A stretch of 64,000 nucleotides of DNA from an uncultured Caryophanales bacterium (GCA_905206805.1 CAJLIR010000009.1:1-64000); one strand, 5' to 3'. Positions 8,375-17,862 are shown, counted from the stretch's first letter. The notes: generated from the sequence alone by a model not told the origin. Program-made: numbers and translations.

Positions 8375-9994
8375 ATGTTTTGTGAAAACTGTGGCGAAAA
8401 AGTATCAAAAGATGATGCATTTTGTACAAATTGTGGTAATCCAATAAAAAAAGAAGAGCCAGTTACAACTGATGAAGAAAAAACAGAAGAAGTAAAAACA
8501 GAAGAAATTGTTAGTGAATCTAATACTGAAGAGGTAGTTACTGAAACTGAACCAGAAAAAGAACCTGAAAATAAAGTAATGACTGAAACAGCGAATAATA
8601 AGGTTCAAAAAGAAAATATTAAAAAAGGTGCCGGTTTCAATGTCGTTTTAGCAATTTTAGCTATCGTAGTTGTTTTAGCAGGTGTTGCAGCAGCTTTATA
8701 CTTCTTTGTATTTAATAAAGACAAAAATAACAAAGATGAAAAAACTGTAAATTCATTAGAAAAAGCTGTTGAGAACATGGCTGATTTAAAAAGTTACACT
8801 TTAGTAGTATCTGGAGAAGCTTCTACTAGTGGTGATGAATCATTTGATGCATCTGTTAATTTAGAAACAAATTTAGATATTGCTAATAAATTAGCTAAGT
8901 TTAATGGTAAAATTTCATATTCAGGTGTAAGTATAGAAATACCAGGCTATGTTGATTTTTCAGATAAAGATAATGGATATTTGTATGTAAAAATGCCTGC
9001 AGCAATTGGTGGAGATAATTCTTGGACTAAAATTTCATTAGCTGATGTTGATTTCGAACAAATTGTAAATGATTCAACAAATAATGATGTAAATAGTGAT
9101 GAAGAATTAAAAAAATTAAAAGAAAAATTAAGTGAAGCAGGTCTTATTAAAAAAGGCAATAGTGATGATTCAGAAACTGACTATTACGAAATTACAATTA
9201 ATGAAGAATATTTAAAAAAATTAAAAGAGATTTATGAAGATTTTGATTTAACTGATAGTGATATTGAAAGTTTAAATTTAAAAGATGGTTTTGTTATTGG
9301 AGTTTATGTTAATAAAAAAGAAAACTATGTTTCTAAAATGACTATAGATATGACTAAATATTTGAATACTTTATTAGACGGTGAAATGGAATTTGATAAA
9401 TTATCTATGACAATTGAAATCAAAGATATAAATAGTGTTTCTTCAATTACTATTCCAGATGATGCAAAAAATGCAAAGGAAATTGATATTAGTGATTTGA
9501 ATGGTGGCTCAGGTAATGATACTAATATAGATGACAATGATGATGACAATGATTACGTTGATGATTATACTATTGATGATTATGGATTTGTAGTAAAATA
9601 TACTATGCCAACTGGTTTTGAGGCAAGTAGTGTTAATTCTGAGGATTTTAAAATTTATCGTAAAGGTGACGAACTTCGTGTAACTATATCAAACTACTGG
9701 GATTCAAAAGATGAAAGATTTGAAGATATTGAAAGTGATAAAGAGTACTATGAAGAAAGTGATAATTATAAAAATGTTTCATTAAGTGATGAAAAAAATA
9801 TTACTGTTAATGGAAAAGATTTTGCTTATAAAATTTTATCTTATGAAACATCCTATGGTAAAAAATATGAAGCTCATGTATGTTATCAATTAGATGATGA
9901 ACATGTTTATAGAGTTGAATATGAAAAAGAAGATAAAGAAATCACAGAATCAGATTTAAAATTATTCTTAGATATAACTGTTACTGAAAAATAA
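8375..9994 (+). CDS. Zinc-ribbon membrane-anchored protein with extracellular domain
   Basis: A 539-residue protein with an N-terminal zinc ribbon (Cys3, Cys6, Cys17, Cys20 in MFCENCGEKVSKDDAFCTNCG-like order). It is followed by a Glu/Thr-rich cytoplasmic linker, one transmembrane helix near residues 92-117 (VVLAILAIVVVLAGVAAALY) and a large extracellular part. That part resembles DUF-type lipoprotein-like beta domains, with an acidic Asp-rich linker near residue 385. Zinc-ribbon plus single-helix proteins are common in Bacillota and their function is unknown. ATG 8375 follows TTAGGAGTG. A TATAAT box lies at 8294-8299. It is monocistronic, with its own terminator. Confidence 0.75.
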   Translation: MFCENCGEKVSKDDAFCTNCGNPIKKEEPVTTDEEKTEEVKTEEIVSESNTEEVVTETEPEKEPENKVMTETANNKVQKENIKKGAGFNVVLAILAIVVVLAGVAAALYFFVFNKDKNNKDEKTVNSLEKAVENMADLKSYTLVVSGEASTSGDESFDASVNLETNLDIANKLAKFNGKISYSGVSIEIPGYVDFSDKDNGYLYVKMPAAIGGDNSWTKISLADVDFEQIVNDSTNNDVNSDEELKKLKEKLSEAGLIKKGNSDDSETDYYEITINEEYLKKLKEIYEDFDLTDSDIESLNLKDGFVIGVYVNKKENYVSKMTIDMTKYLNTLLDGEMEFDKLSMTIEIKDINSVSSITIPDDAKNAKEIDISDLNGGSGNDTNIDDNDDDNDYVDDYTIDDYGFVVKYTMPTGFEASSVNSEDFKIYRKGDELRVTISNYWDSKDERFEDIESDKEYYEESDNYKNVSLSDEKNITVNGKDFAYKILSYETSYGKKYEAHVCYQLDDEHVYRVEYEKEDKEITESDLKLFLDITVTEK

Positions 9995-10017
9995 AAAAGC
10001 ATTTTTGCTTTTTTTTG
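9993..10017 (+). terminator. Rho-independent terminator
   Basis: AAAAAAGC ATTTTT GCTTTTTTTT directly after the zinc-ribbon gene. Confidence 0.75.
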
Positions 10018-10061
10018 TTTAATTTTGTCATTTTAGGTAATGCTAATAAAAAGGTGATTAT

Positions 10062-10547
10062 ATGAAAAAAATTTTTTTATTAGTTTTTACATTTGTATTA
10101 GTATTTATATTTTATTCTAATAATATAGAAAAAACCTCACTCGTTTTTAATGAATCTGACTACATAAATAATTACGATAATGAGTATTTTTATATTACTT
10201 CAAAGAAAATACAATTAAATACAAATAATCTAAATAATTATTTTACTGATTCAGATATAAAAATAATGGGTATTTACCCAAATACTAATAAAATATATGA
10301 TAAAAATATAAAACAAAAAATAGATTATTATAGTTTTAGTTCATTATACAGTAATAGAGTTAATATTAATAATTTTACTAACAAATATGTAAGTGTCCTA
10401 AAAAATAATAATTATATTGATGAGGCAAATTTAGTTTATTTTGATGGCATAAATATAGATAAAGTTTTAGTATATGCTCCTTATAATTCGATTTATTTAC
10501 ATAATTCTAATTATGGTGTTTTTGAATATGATATAAAAGAGTTTTAA
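10062..10547 (+). CDS. Small exported protein of unknown function
   Basis: A 161-residue protein with an N-terminal hydrophobic segment (IFLLVFTFVLVFIFY) that acts as a signal or anchor, then an Asn/Tyr-rich exported part. I recognise no family. AAAAAGGTG precedes the ATG well. A weak hairpin terminator follows at 10556-10580. It is separate from the NfeD operon, which has its own promoter. Confidence 0.65.
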   Translation: MKKIFLLVFTFVLVFIFYSNNIEKTSLVFNESDYINNYDNEYFYITSKKIQLNTNNLNNYFTDSDIKIMGIYPNTNKIYDKNIKQKIDYYSFSSLYSNRVNINNFTNKYVSVLKNNNYIDEANLVYFDGINIDKVLVYAPYNSIYLHNSNYGVFEYDIKEF

Positions 10548-10555
10548 TTTTCACG

Positions 10556-10580
10556 CGTATAGAAAAAAATACGTTTTTTT
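10556..10580 (+). terminator. Probable terminator
   Basis: The short stem CGTAT / ATACG is followed by seven T. Confidence 0.5.
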
Positions 10581-10581
10581 G

Positions 10582-10610
10582 TTGTTTTTTGTTAAAATAA
10601 ATAGTATAAT
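10582..10610 (+). promoter_or_regulatory. Promoter of the nfeD-stomatin operon
   Basis: TTGTTT (10582-10587), a 17-base spacer and TATAAT (10605-10610). Confidence 0.6.
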
Positions 10611-10626
10611 TTAATTGGGTGATGGT

Positions 10627-11049
10627 ATGGATGTTTTTATATGGATAATGATAATAATTTTACTGACATTGGTCGAAATTATGTCTATTAATTTAACGAC
10701 AATCTGGTATGTAATAAGTGGGGTTGTAGCATTAATTATTTCAATTTTTTCAAAGAATTTTAGTGTTCAATTTGGAGTTTTTGCGGTTTTGGGTACAATC
10801 CTGCTTGTAACAACAAGACCAATTTTACAAAAATTTCTTGTAAAGAAAAAAGAACCAACCAATTTAGACAGAGTGATTGGAATGGAAGCAGTAGTGACAG
10901 AAAAAATTGATAAAAATGTTATTGGTGAAGTTAAAGTTGATGGAAAAAGATGGTCAGCATATTCTAACCAAAAAATTGATGTCAATTCTATAGTTAAAGT
11001 TTTAGAAATTGACGGTGTTAAATTAAAAGTAGAAAGAATAGGAGAATGA
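10627..11049 (+). CDS. NfeD family membrane protein
   Basis: A 140-residue protein started at ATG 10627 behind GGGTGATG. Two hydrophobic hairpins (WIMIIILLTLVEIMSI and VVALIISIF/FGVFAVLGTILLV) are followed by a C-terminal OB-fold region (GMEAVVTEKIDKNVIGEVKVDG and WSAYS). This is the short NfeD1b type, without a ClpP-like protease domain. NfeD proteins are membrane partners of stomatin/SPFH proteins, and one is encoded four bases downstream, which supports a shared membrane-microdomain role. The stop is TGA. Confidence 0.88.
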   Translation: MDVFIWIMIIILLTLVEIMSINLTTIWYVISGVVALIISIFSKNFSVQFGVFAVLGTILLVTTRPILQKFLVKKKEPTNLDRVIGMEAVVTEKIDKNVIGEVKVDGKRWSAYSNQKIDVNSIVKVLEIDGVKLKVERIGE

Positions 11050-11053
11050 TTTT

Positions 11054-11941
11054 ATGGAATTTTTTATTATTTTATTAGTTATTGCAGTTGTATTAATTAT
11101 ACCTAGTATTAAGATAGTGCCACAAGCTAAAGCTTATGTTATTGAAAGAATAGGATCTTATTATGCTACTTGGGCGAATGGATTACATTTTAAAATTCCT
11201 TTTGTTGATAGAATATCGAATCAAGTAAACTTAAAAGAAATAGTTATGGATTTTGCACCACAACCAGTTATTACAAAAGATAACGTTACTATGCAAATAG
11301 ATACTGTCGTTTATTTCCAAATAACAGACGCCAAATTATATACTTACGGAGTTGAAAACCCAATTAACGCAATTGAAAATTTAACAGCAACTACATTAAG
11401 AAATATTATTGGAGATTTGGAATTAGATCAAACATTAACATCAAGAGACTTAATTAATTCTCACATGCGTTCGATTTTGGATGAAGCAACTGACCCATGG
11501 GGAATTAAGGTTAATCGTGTTGAAGTAAAAAATATTCTTCCACCTAGAGATATACAAGAAACTATGGAAAAACAAATGCGTGCTGAACGTGAAAGACGTG
11601 AAAAAATTCTTCAAGCTGAAGGTGAAAAGAAATCTAGTATTCTAATTGCAGAAGGAGAAAAGGAAAGTGCTATTTTAAGAGCAGAAGCTAAGAAGGAAGC
11701 TCAAATTAGAGAGGCAGAAGGTGAAGCAGAGGCTTTACTTAAAATCAAGTCAGCAGAAGCAGAAGGAATTAAATTGTTAAAAGAAGCAAAAGCTGATCAA
11801 ACCGTTTTAACATTAAAAAGTTTTGAAACTTTAGCAAATGTAGCCAATGGTCAAGCAACAAAGATAATTGTACCATCTGAATTACAAAATATTGCTAGTT
11901 TAGGTACTACTTTAAGTGAAATGTTTAAAGACAAAAAATAA
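11054..11941 (+). CDS. SPFH/stomatin-like (band 7) membrane protein
   Basis: A 295-residue protein with one N-terminal membrane anchor (IILLVIAVVLIIPSI) and a band 7 domain (residues about 20-180, with AKAYVIERIGSYYATWANGLHFKIPFVDR-type start). An Ala/Glu-rich coiled coil follows (REKILQAEGEKKSSILIAEG), then a C-terminal oligomerisation region. It belongs to the QmcA/paraslipin-type SPFH family, which forms large membrane cages or scaffolds and is usually paired with NfeD, as here. The reading frame is intact and of normal length. Confidence 0.92.
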   Translation: MEFFIILLVIAVVLIIPSIKIVPQAKAYVIERIGSYYATWANGLHFKIPFVDRISNQVNLKEIVMDFAPQPVITKDNVTMQIDTVVYFQITDAKLYTYGVENPINAIENLTATTLRNIIGDLELDQTLTSRDLINSHMRSILDEATDPWGIKVNRVEVKNILPPRDIQETMEKQMRAERERREKILQAEGEKKSSILIAEGEKESAILRAEAKKEAQIREAEGEAEALLKIKSAEAEGIKLLKEAKADQTVLTLKSFETLANVANGQATKIIVPSELQNIASLGTTLSEMFKDKK

Positions 11942-11942
11942 A

Positions 11943-12794
11943 ATGACTAATATTTTAAATTATATTAAAAATGTTATTAAAATATTAATTTGGCCAATTA
12001 TATTTATAATTGGTCAATTTTTATTAATAATAATATTTAATGCAATTTTCAATACTAATAAATATAATGAAATTAAACTAGCAAACCAAAATTTATCTAA
12101 AGAAGAATATACTATCATATATAATGATTATATAAAAAGTAATGATTATCAAAATGAATTAAATAAGTTTATTAACTCAAATTTAATAATTATTACAGTA
12201 ATTACTTTTGTAATTTTTTTCATTATTTTTTACCTTGTATATAAAAAGAAATCTAATAATTATAATGATAAAATTACATTTAATAATATACCCATTTTAA
12301 TTTTAATAGGTGTTTCATTAAACATAAGTTATAATTTAACTTTGAGTAGTATAAATAATATTTATCATTTTACTGATGCTTATAATGGTGTTAATGTTAA
12401 TATATTTACATACATTATTTGTACAGGAATATTAGGTCCAATTTTAGAGGAATATCTTTTTAGAGGTATCATTTATAATGATGCAAAAAAATTTAATAAA
12501 CCAATGAAATCAATAATTTTAACTAGTATTATTTTTGCCTTATTTCATCAAACAGGTGTTCAAATTTTATATGCTTTTTGCTTGAGTTTTATTTTAATAT
12601 ATTTTTATGAAAAATATAAAAATATAATTGCGCCAATTATTATACATATTTCTTCAAATATTATGAATATTTTTACCTGTATGATAATAAATAAGAATAA
12701 TTTTATTTTAAATTTAGTGTTATTATTTATGTCGTTTACAATTTTATACATAATTAATACTAAAATAATAAAAAAAGATTTAAGTACTATATAA
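11943..12794 (+). CDS. CPBP family intramembrane glutamic endopeptidase (CAAX-like)
   Basis: A 283-residue multi-pass membrane protein. The family motifs are present: EEYLFRG (motif 1, EExxxR), FALFHQ (motif 2, FxxxH) and HISSNIMN (motif 3, HxxxN). Such Abi/CPBP proteases cleave within membranes; substrates vary, including bacteriocin maturation and immunity. The start is ATG 11943, one base after the stomatin stop, so translation may be coupled; no strong ribosome site is seen. The gene is transcribed with nfeD and the stomatin gene, and a terminator follows. Confidence 0.85.
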   Translation: MTNILNYIKNVIKILIWPIIFIIGQFLLIIIFNAIFNTNKYNEIKLANQNLSKEEYTIIYNDYIKSNDYQNELNKFINSNLIIITVITFVIFFIIFYLVYKKKSNNYNDKITFNNIPILILIGVSLNISYNLTLSSINNIYHFTDAYNGVNVNIFTYIICTGILGPILEEYLFRGIIYNDAKKFNKPMKSIILTSIIFALFHQTGVQILYAFCLSFILIYFYEKYKNIIAPIIIHISSNIMNIFTCMIINKNNFILNLVLLFMSFTILYIINTKIIKKDLSTI

Positions 12795-12808
12795 AATTAG
12801 TGCTTTTT
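12779..12808 (+). terminator. Terminator of the nfeD operon
   Basis: AAGTACT / AGTGCTT (one G-T pair) followed by T6, overlapping the CPBP stop. Confidence 0.6.
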
Positions 12809-12810
12809 TC

Positions 12811-12839
12811 TTAACAATTTTAACAAATTTTGATATAAT
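12811..12839 (+). promoter_or_regulatory. Sigma-A promoter of the hydrolase-ddl operon
   Basis: TTAACA (12811-12816), a 17-base spacer and TATAAT (12834-12839). The 5' leader is very short. Confidence 0.65.
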
Positions 12840-12855
12840 GTTTGAGGTGGATAAA

Positions 12856-13587
12856 ATGAATCAAAGAGTTAAAAATATAAATTTAAATTATATTAGGTAT
12901 GGAAATAATTCTGCTAAAACAATTGTCTTATTACATGGCTGGGGTCAAAATATTGAAATGATGAAACCAATAGGTGATAATTTAAAGGATGATTTTGATA
13001 TTGTAATTATTGATTTACCAGGTTTTGGAAAAAGTAATGAACCTGATTATGTTTGGTCAGTATATGATTATGCAGAGTGTGTTCATGATTTATTAGATAG
13101 TTTAAATATTAAAAATCCAATTTTGATGGGGCATTCGTTTGGTGGAAAAGTATCACTTGCGTTTGCAAGTATGTATGATGTAGAAAAATTAGTTTTGTTT
13201 GCTAGTCCATATAAACCAGAAATTGAAAAATTATCTTTAAAAACGAAATTTTTAAAAAGGGTAGCAAAAATTAATATTTTAAAACCTTTGGTTGATTTTT
13301 TTAAGAAGCATATTGGATCAACTGATTATAAAAATGCAAGTCCAATGATGAGAAAAATATTAGTTGAAACTGTTAATTTAGACATAACAGAATCTGTAAA
13401 GAAAATTAGGTGTTCAACTTTATTAATATGGGGAGATTCTGATACTGCCGTACCACTTAAAAGAGCTTACGAATTAGAGCAAATGATTAGTGATGCTGGT
13501 GTTGTTGTATATGAGGGTTGTACGCACTATGCATATTTAGAAAGATTAGGACAAACAATTAATGTATTAAAAAGTTTTTTGAAGTAG
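12856..13587 (+). CDS. Alpha/beta hydrolase
   Basis: A 243-residue hydrolase. It has LLHGWGQN (oxyanion loop), GHSFGG around the nucleophile Ser, an acid residue in the WGDSDTAVP segment and a catalytic His in GCTHYAYLE. The substrate cannot be told from sequence. The start is ATG 12856 behind GAGGTGG; an earlier ATG at 12838 overlaps the promoter. It lies 10 bases before ddl and is probably co-transcribed, which may suggest a cell-envelope role. Confidence 0.85.
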   Translation: MNQRVKNINLNYIRYGNNSAKTIVLLHGWGQNIEMMKPIGDNLKDDFDIVIIDLPGFGKSNEPDYVWSVYDYAECVHDLLDSLNIKNPILMGHSFGGKVSLAFASMYDVEKLVLFASPYKPEIEKLSLKTKFLKRVAKINILKPLVDFFKKHIGSTDYKNASPMMRKILVETVNLDITESVKKIRCSTLLIWGDSDTAVPLKRAYELEQMISDAGVVVYEGCTHYAYLERLGQTINVLKSFLK

Positions 13588-13597
13588 GAGAGTTATT

Positions 13598-14806
13598 ATG
13601 AAATTAAAATTAGGTGTTATATTTGGTGGTAATACTGTAGAACATGAAATAAGTATTATTACCGCTGTTCAAGCAATGGAAAATTTAGATCAAGAAAAAT
13701 ACGATATTGTTCCAATATATATATCAAAAGATAAAATTTGGTATACTGGTAAATTATTGATGGATATTAGTTTATATAAGAATTTTGATGATTTAAAAGG
13801 TTATGCTAAAAAATGTGTTTTATATAATAAAAATGGTAAGTATATTTTACAATCAACAGGATTATTTAAAAGAACAATTACAGAATTAGATTTAGTGTTC
13901 CCAATTGTTCATGGAAATAACGCGGAAGATGGTACCCTTGCAGGATACTTAGAAACTGTTGGGATTCCTTATGTTGGAAGTAGAGTTTTAGGTTCTGCTT
14001 TAGGTCAAGACAAAGTAGTTCAAAAACAGGTTCTTAGTGAGGAAAAGTTACCAATTGTTGATTATGTGTGGTTTTATGACAATGAATATTATTTAAATAA
14101 AGATGAAATTATTAGTAGTATTGAAAAATTTGGTTATCCAGTTGTCGTAAAACCGGCAACTTTAGGAAGTAGTATAGGTATTAAAATTGCAAAAACTAAA
14201 CAAGAATTAGATGGCGCTATTAATGATGCAATTAAATATGATAATAAAATAATTGTTGAACAAGCAGTAAAAAATTTAATAGAGGTTAATTGTGCTGTTT
14301 TAGGAAATTATGAATACCAAGAAACTAGTTTTATTGCAGAAATGAAATTGAAAAATGAAATTTTAACATTTAATGACAAATATATTGGAAATGGTTCTGC
14401 AGGAAAAAAAGTTAGTTCTGTAAAGAATTCATCATCAATGGATAATGGTGATTTTAAAATACCTGCTTCTTTAAATGAAAAATTGACAAATGAAGTTTAT
14501 GATTTAGCAAAGAAAACTTTTAGAGTACTTAATTTGAGTGGAGTTGCTCGCATTGATTTTTTGATTGATGGAAAAGAAAATAAAGTTTATATTAATGAAC
14601 CAAACATAATTCCTGGAAGTTTAGCTTTTTATATGTTTGATAAGAAAACTAAAAATTATACGAAATTATTAGATGAACTTATTACTTTAGCAATAAAAGA
14701 TTATAAAAACCGTTCTAAGAAAATTACAAGCTTTGATAACAATGTTTTAAGTACATATAATGCTAATGGATTAAAGGGTAGCAAAAAGTATAAAACTCAA
14801 GAATAA
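13598..14806 (+). CDS. ddl: D-alanine--D-alanine ligase
   Basis: This 402-residue ATP-grasp enzyme makes D-Ala-D-Ala for peptidoglycan. Visible motifs are GGNTVEHEISI (N-terminal), VHGNNAEDGTLAGYLE, the ATP loop KPATLGSSIGI and the metal/substrate region INEPNIIPGSLAFYMF. The latter differs from the usual EVNTxPG(F/M)T: Val is Pro, and Ser-Leu-Ala follows PG. So the exact second substrate (D-Ala, D-Ser or D-Lac) is not certain. A basic C-terminal tail of about 40 residues is longer than usual. AGGAGAG precedes the ATG. It is second in an operon with the hydrolase. Confidence 0.9.
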   Translation: MKLKLGVIFGGNTVEHEISIITAVQAMENLDQEKYDIVPIYISKDKIWYTGKLLMDISLYKNFDDLKGYAKKCVLYNKNGKYILQSTGLFKRTITELDLVFPIVHGNNAEDGTLAGYLETVGIPYVGSRVLGSALGQDKVVQKQVLSEEKLPIVDYVWFYDNEYYLNKDEIISSIEKFGYPVVVKPATLGSSIGIKIAKTKQELDGAINDAIKYDNKIIVEQAVKNLIEVNCAVLGNYEYQETSFIAEMKLKNEILTFNDKYIGNGSAGKKVSSVKNSSSMDNGDFKIPASLNEKLTNEVYDLAKKTFRVLNLSGVARIDFLIDGKENKVYINEPNIIPGSLAFYMFDKKTKNYTKLLDELITLAIKDYKNRSKKITSFDNNVLSTYNANGLKGSKKYKTQE

Positions 14807-14825
14807 TCTTGAGTTTTATTTTTGA
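14792..14825 (+). terminator. Terminator after ddl
   Basis: ACTCAAGA ATAA TCTTGAGT followed by TTTATTTTT. Confidence 0.75.
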
Positions 14826-14828
14826 TAA

Positions 14829-14857
14829 TAAAAAAACTTCCTGAAGGAAGTAATTGC
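14829..14857 (-). terminator. Terminator of the tRNA-Ile/tRNA-Glu unit
   Basis: On the minus strand ACTTCCT TCA GGAAGT is followed by seven T. Confidence 0.75.
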
Positions 14858-14863
14858 TTTATA

Positions 14864-14940
14864 TGGTGACCCGTACGAGATTCGGACTCGTGAATGCATG
14901 CGTGAAAGGCATGTGTGTTAAGCCACTTCACCAACGGGCC
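14864..14940 (-). tRNA. tRNA-Glu (anticodon TTC)
   Basis: A 77-base cloverleaf with GGCCCGT/ACGGGTC acceptor stem (one G-T pair), anticodon loop CTTTCAC (TTC), T-arm with GTCCGAATC, and an encoded CCA. It is transcribed after tRNA-Ile from one promoter. This tRNA would be the ligand sensed by the Glu T-box in the island. Confidence 0.95.
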
Positions 14941-14948
14941 ACAATTAA

Positions 14949-15025
<77 letters not shown>

Positions 15026-15188
15026 ATTAATCAGTGACTACTAAAGTATAACCTATTTTTTTTAATTTGGCAATACTTTTTTCAAAAAAAATTAAAAATA
15101 ATGGAAAATTGTGTGAAAATTTATAATTATACTATTATTTTATATTCAAAAATAATGTAAATATGATATAATTTTGTAAGGTGATGTT

Positions 15189-16322
15189 ATGATATATTTA
15201 GATTATTCAGCGACAACTCCAGTGGATAAAGAAGTTTTAGATACATTTAATAAAGCTTCGTTAGAATTTATTGGAAATCCAAATTCTTTACATAAACTAG
15301 GAGTAAAAAGTAAGGAATTAATAGATAGTGCAACTAAACAAATTGCGGATCTTTTAAAAGTAAATACAAGTGAAATTATTTATACAAGTGGTTCAAGTGA
15401 ATCAAATAATTTAGCTATTAAAGGCATAGCACTTAAATATCAAAATCGTGGTAAAAAAATTATAACAACTGAATTAGAACATTCATCAATATATGGACCG
15501 CTTGGATATTTACAAAAATTAGGGTTTGAAGTTGTGTTTGCACCTTTAGATAAATTTGGTAGAGTTGATTTAGAAAAATTAGAATCATTAATGGATGATG
15601 AGGTTATTTTAGTAACTATTTCCGCAGTGAATAGTGAACTTGGTTTAACACAGCCTATATTATCAATTGGTAAAATGTTAAAAAAATATCCAAAATGCTT
15701 TTTTCATACAGATATGACACAAAGTGTTGGTAAGGAAATTTTTGACGCTTCTATATTAAAATATGTTGATTTGGCAAGTTTTTCTGCACACAAAATTTAT
15801 GGTTTAAAAGGAATTGGCTGCTTGATAAAAAAGGATGGTATTAGTCTTGAACCATTAATTCATGGGGGAAAGAGTACAACTATTTTTAGAAGTGGTACAC
15901 CGGCTACGTCGTTAATTGCGTCATTTTCTAAAGCCTTGAGATTAGTATTTCAGAAAAATACGGATAACTATTCTAAAATATTAGATTTAAATAAAAAAAT
16001 AAAAGAACATATGAAAAAATATGATGATGTTTTTATTAACAGTAATGAATATTGCATTCCACATATTTTAAATTTAAGCATCATTGGAGTTAAACCAGAA
16101 ACTATGTTACATGCTTTAGAGGAATATGATATATATATATCTACTCAAAGTGCTTGTTCAAGTAATAGTTCGAAATCTAAGGCAGTTTATGCAATAACAA
16201 ATGATGATTTAAAAGCAAATTCAAGTATCAGAATTAGTTTGTCTTATTTAACAACAAATTCAGAGATTGAAGAATTTTTTAAAGCTTTTGATGATTGTTA
16301 TAAAAAACTTAAATTAAAATAA
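15189..16322 (+). CDS. Cysteine desulfurase (NifS/IscS-like)
   Basis: A 377-residue PLP enzyme that removes sulfur from cysteine for Fe-S clusters or tRNA thiolation. It has DYSATTPVD at the N-terminus, EHSS and HTDMTQSVGK (PLP contacts), the PLP-binding Lys in FSAHKIYG, and the active-site Cys loop STQSACSSNSSK. The group is NifS-like (class V aminotransferase). A TATAAT box with extended TG at 15167-15172 lies upstream. It is followed after 12 bases by a thioredoxin gene and then a thiol transporter, so this is a sulfur/redox operon. No IscU/SufU scaffold lies nearby. Confidence 0.92.
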   Translation: MIYLDYSATTPVDKEVLDTFNKASLEFIGNPNSLHKLGVKSKELIDSATKQIADLLKVNTSEIIYTSGSSESNNLAIKGIALKYQNRGKKIITTELEHSSIYGPLGYLQKLGFEVVFAPLDKFGRVDLEKLESLMDDEVILVTISAVNSELGLTQPILSIGKMLKKYPKCFFHTDMTQSVGKEIFDASILKYVDLASFSAHKIYGLKGIGCLIKKDGISLEPLIHGGKSTTIFRSGTPATSLIASFSKALRLVFQKNTDNYSKILDLNKKIKEHMKKYDDVFINSNEYCIPHILNLSIIGVKPETMLHALEEYDIYISTQSACSSNSSKSKAVYAITNDDLKANSSIRISLSYLTTNSEIEEFFKAFDDCYKKLKLK

Positions 16323-16334
16323 AGTAGGTGTTAT

Positions 16335-16595
16335 ATGAAATTAATTAAAATTAGTTCAGTTTGGTGTCCAAGTTGTTTAATCATGAATCCTAGATACAAT
16401 GAATTATCAAAGAATTTAAATATCAATATAGAGGAATATGATTATGATATGGATACTGAAATTGTTTCAAAATATAAAATTGGTGATATTTTACCAGTGG
16501 TAATTGTTATGAATAATGATCAAGAATTAACAAGAATTATTGGTGAAAAAAGTAAAAAGGAATTAAATAAAATATTTGAGAATATAGGTGTATAA
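16335..16595 (+). CDS. Thioredoxin-like protein
   Basis: An 86-residue small thioredoxin-fold protein with VWCPSCLIMNP, a CxxC redox site (CPSC) at residues 11-14 and the cis-Pro segment ILPVVIV. It is shorter than a classic thioredoxin (about 105). It is probably cytoplasmic since no signal peptide is seen, and could pass electrons to the membrane thiol transporter encoded two bases downstream. Confidence 0.85.
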   Translation: MKLIKISSVWCPSCLIMNPRYNELSKNLNINIEEYDYDMDTEIVSKYKIGDILPVVIVMNNDQELTRIIGEKSKKELNKIFENIGV

Positions 16596-16597
16596 GA

Positions 16598-17794
16598 ATG
16601 AAGTATATAAGAAAAATAATTTTTTCACTAATTTTTTGCTTTTTATTTCTTCCTAATGTTAATGCTGAAGAAAAAGTAAAATTATATTTGTTTTATAATT
16701 ATGATTGCCCACATTGTGCCGATGAAAAGGTATATTTAAATCAATTGGATGAAGAGTATGATAATTTAGAGATTATTAAATATGAAGTAAAAAAAGATGA
16801 AACAAATAAAGAGTTACTTTCTGATTTTTTAAAAAAACAGGAATGGGATATTAATGCAGTTCCAATTACAATAATAGGTACAAATTATTTTGTTGGTTAT
16901 AATGATGATATTGGAACAAAAATCAGGTGCGCAATAAATTATTATAGTGATACACCTCATAGAGATTTAGTGGGTGAATATTTAGGCACATCTGATGTTA
17001 GAGAAGATTTAATAGATGAATTCGACCCGAATAGTTGCAAATTCACAGTTCCAATTATTGGCGAAGTTAATCCTAAAAATATTTCTTTACCACTTGTTTC
17101 TATTGTTATAGGCTTAGTTGATGGGTTTAATCCATGTGCTATGTGGGTGTTATTATTTTTAATTAGTTTAATGATTGGTATGAAAAATAGAAAAAGAATG
17201 TGGTGTTTAGGAATTGCGTTCTTACTATCATCTGCTATTGTCTATTTTGCATTCATGATGGCTTGGATAAATGTTGCTGGGATGTTTACATCTTCTAAAA
17301 TAATAGAAATTTTAGTTTCCATAGTAGCTTTATTAGGCGGTAGTATTAATTTATATCATTTTATTAAAGAAGTTAGAGCAAAAGATATAGGATGTAGTGT
17401 TACAAATAATACTAAAAAGAAAAAAATAATGGTCAGGGCAAAAGAAATAGTTACCGAAAATAGTTTTTTACTTGCATTAGGTGGTGTTATAATATTGGCT
17501 GTATCAGTAAATATTATTGAACTTGCTTGTTCTGCGGGACTTCCAATTTTATTTGCACAAATACTTGCAATGAATGATTTGTCAAGTACGCAAACATTAT
17601 TTTACAATATTCTCTATATAATATTTTTCTTAATTGATGATATAATTGTATTCATAATAGCAATGACAACAATGAAAATCACTGGAATTTCAAATAAGTA
17701 TAATAAATATGCTCATTTAGTAGGTGGAATTATAATGTTATTAATAGGTCTTTTAATGATTATAAATCCAAGTATTTTAAAATTTAATTTTTAA
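16598..17794 (+). CDS. CcdA/DsbD-like membrane thiol transporter with exported glutaredoxin-like domain
   Basis: A 398-residue protein. A signal peptide (IIFSLIFCFLFLPNVNA) is followed by a thioredoxin/glutaredoxin-like extracytoplasmic domain with a CPHC site and cis-Pro VPITIIG. Then come six or so membrane helices with conserved Cys in DGFNPCAMW and ELACSAGLP, the pair used by CcdA/DsbD proteins to carry electrons across the membrane. It is thus a fusion of the transporter and its acceptor domain. It closes the desulfurase-thioredoxin operon and a strong terminator follows. Confidence 0.88.
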   Translation: MKYIRKIIFSLIFCFLFLPNVNAEEKVKLYLFYNYDCPHCADEKVYLNQLDEEYDNLEIIKYEVKKDETNKELLSDFLKKQEWDINAVPITIIGTNYFVGYNDDIGTKIRCAINYYSDTPHRDLVGEYLGTSDVREDLIDEFDPNSCKFTVPIIGEVNPKNISLPLVSIVIGLVDGFNPCAMWVLLFLISLMIGMKNRKRMWCLGIAFLLSSAIVYFAFMMAWINVAGMFTSSKIIEILVSIVALLGGSINLYHFIKEVRAKDIGCSVTNNTKKKKIMVRAKEIVTENSFLLALGGVIILAVSVNIIELACSAGLPILFAQILAMNDLSSTQTLFYNILYIIFFLIDDIIVFIIAMTTMKITGISNKYNKYAHLVGGIIMLLIGLLMIINPSILKFNF

Positions 17795-17817
17795 AACTGC
17801 TTTTGCAGTTTTTTTAA
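17792..17817 (+). terminator. Rho-independent terminator
   Basis: AAAACTGC TTTT GCAGTTTTTTT. Confidence 0.8.
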
Positions 17818-17824
17818 ATTTTTA

Positions 17825-17853
17825 TTGACTAAAAAATATTTTTATTATATACT
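17825..17853 (+). promoter_or_regulatory. Sigma-A promoter of the Fur-family/rubrerythrin operon
   Basis: TTGACT (17825-17830), a 17-base spacer and TATACT (17848-17853). The start point is expected near 17860, immediately before the operator. Confidence 0.75.
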
Positions 17854-17862
17854 GTATATAGA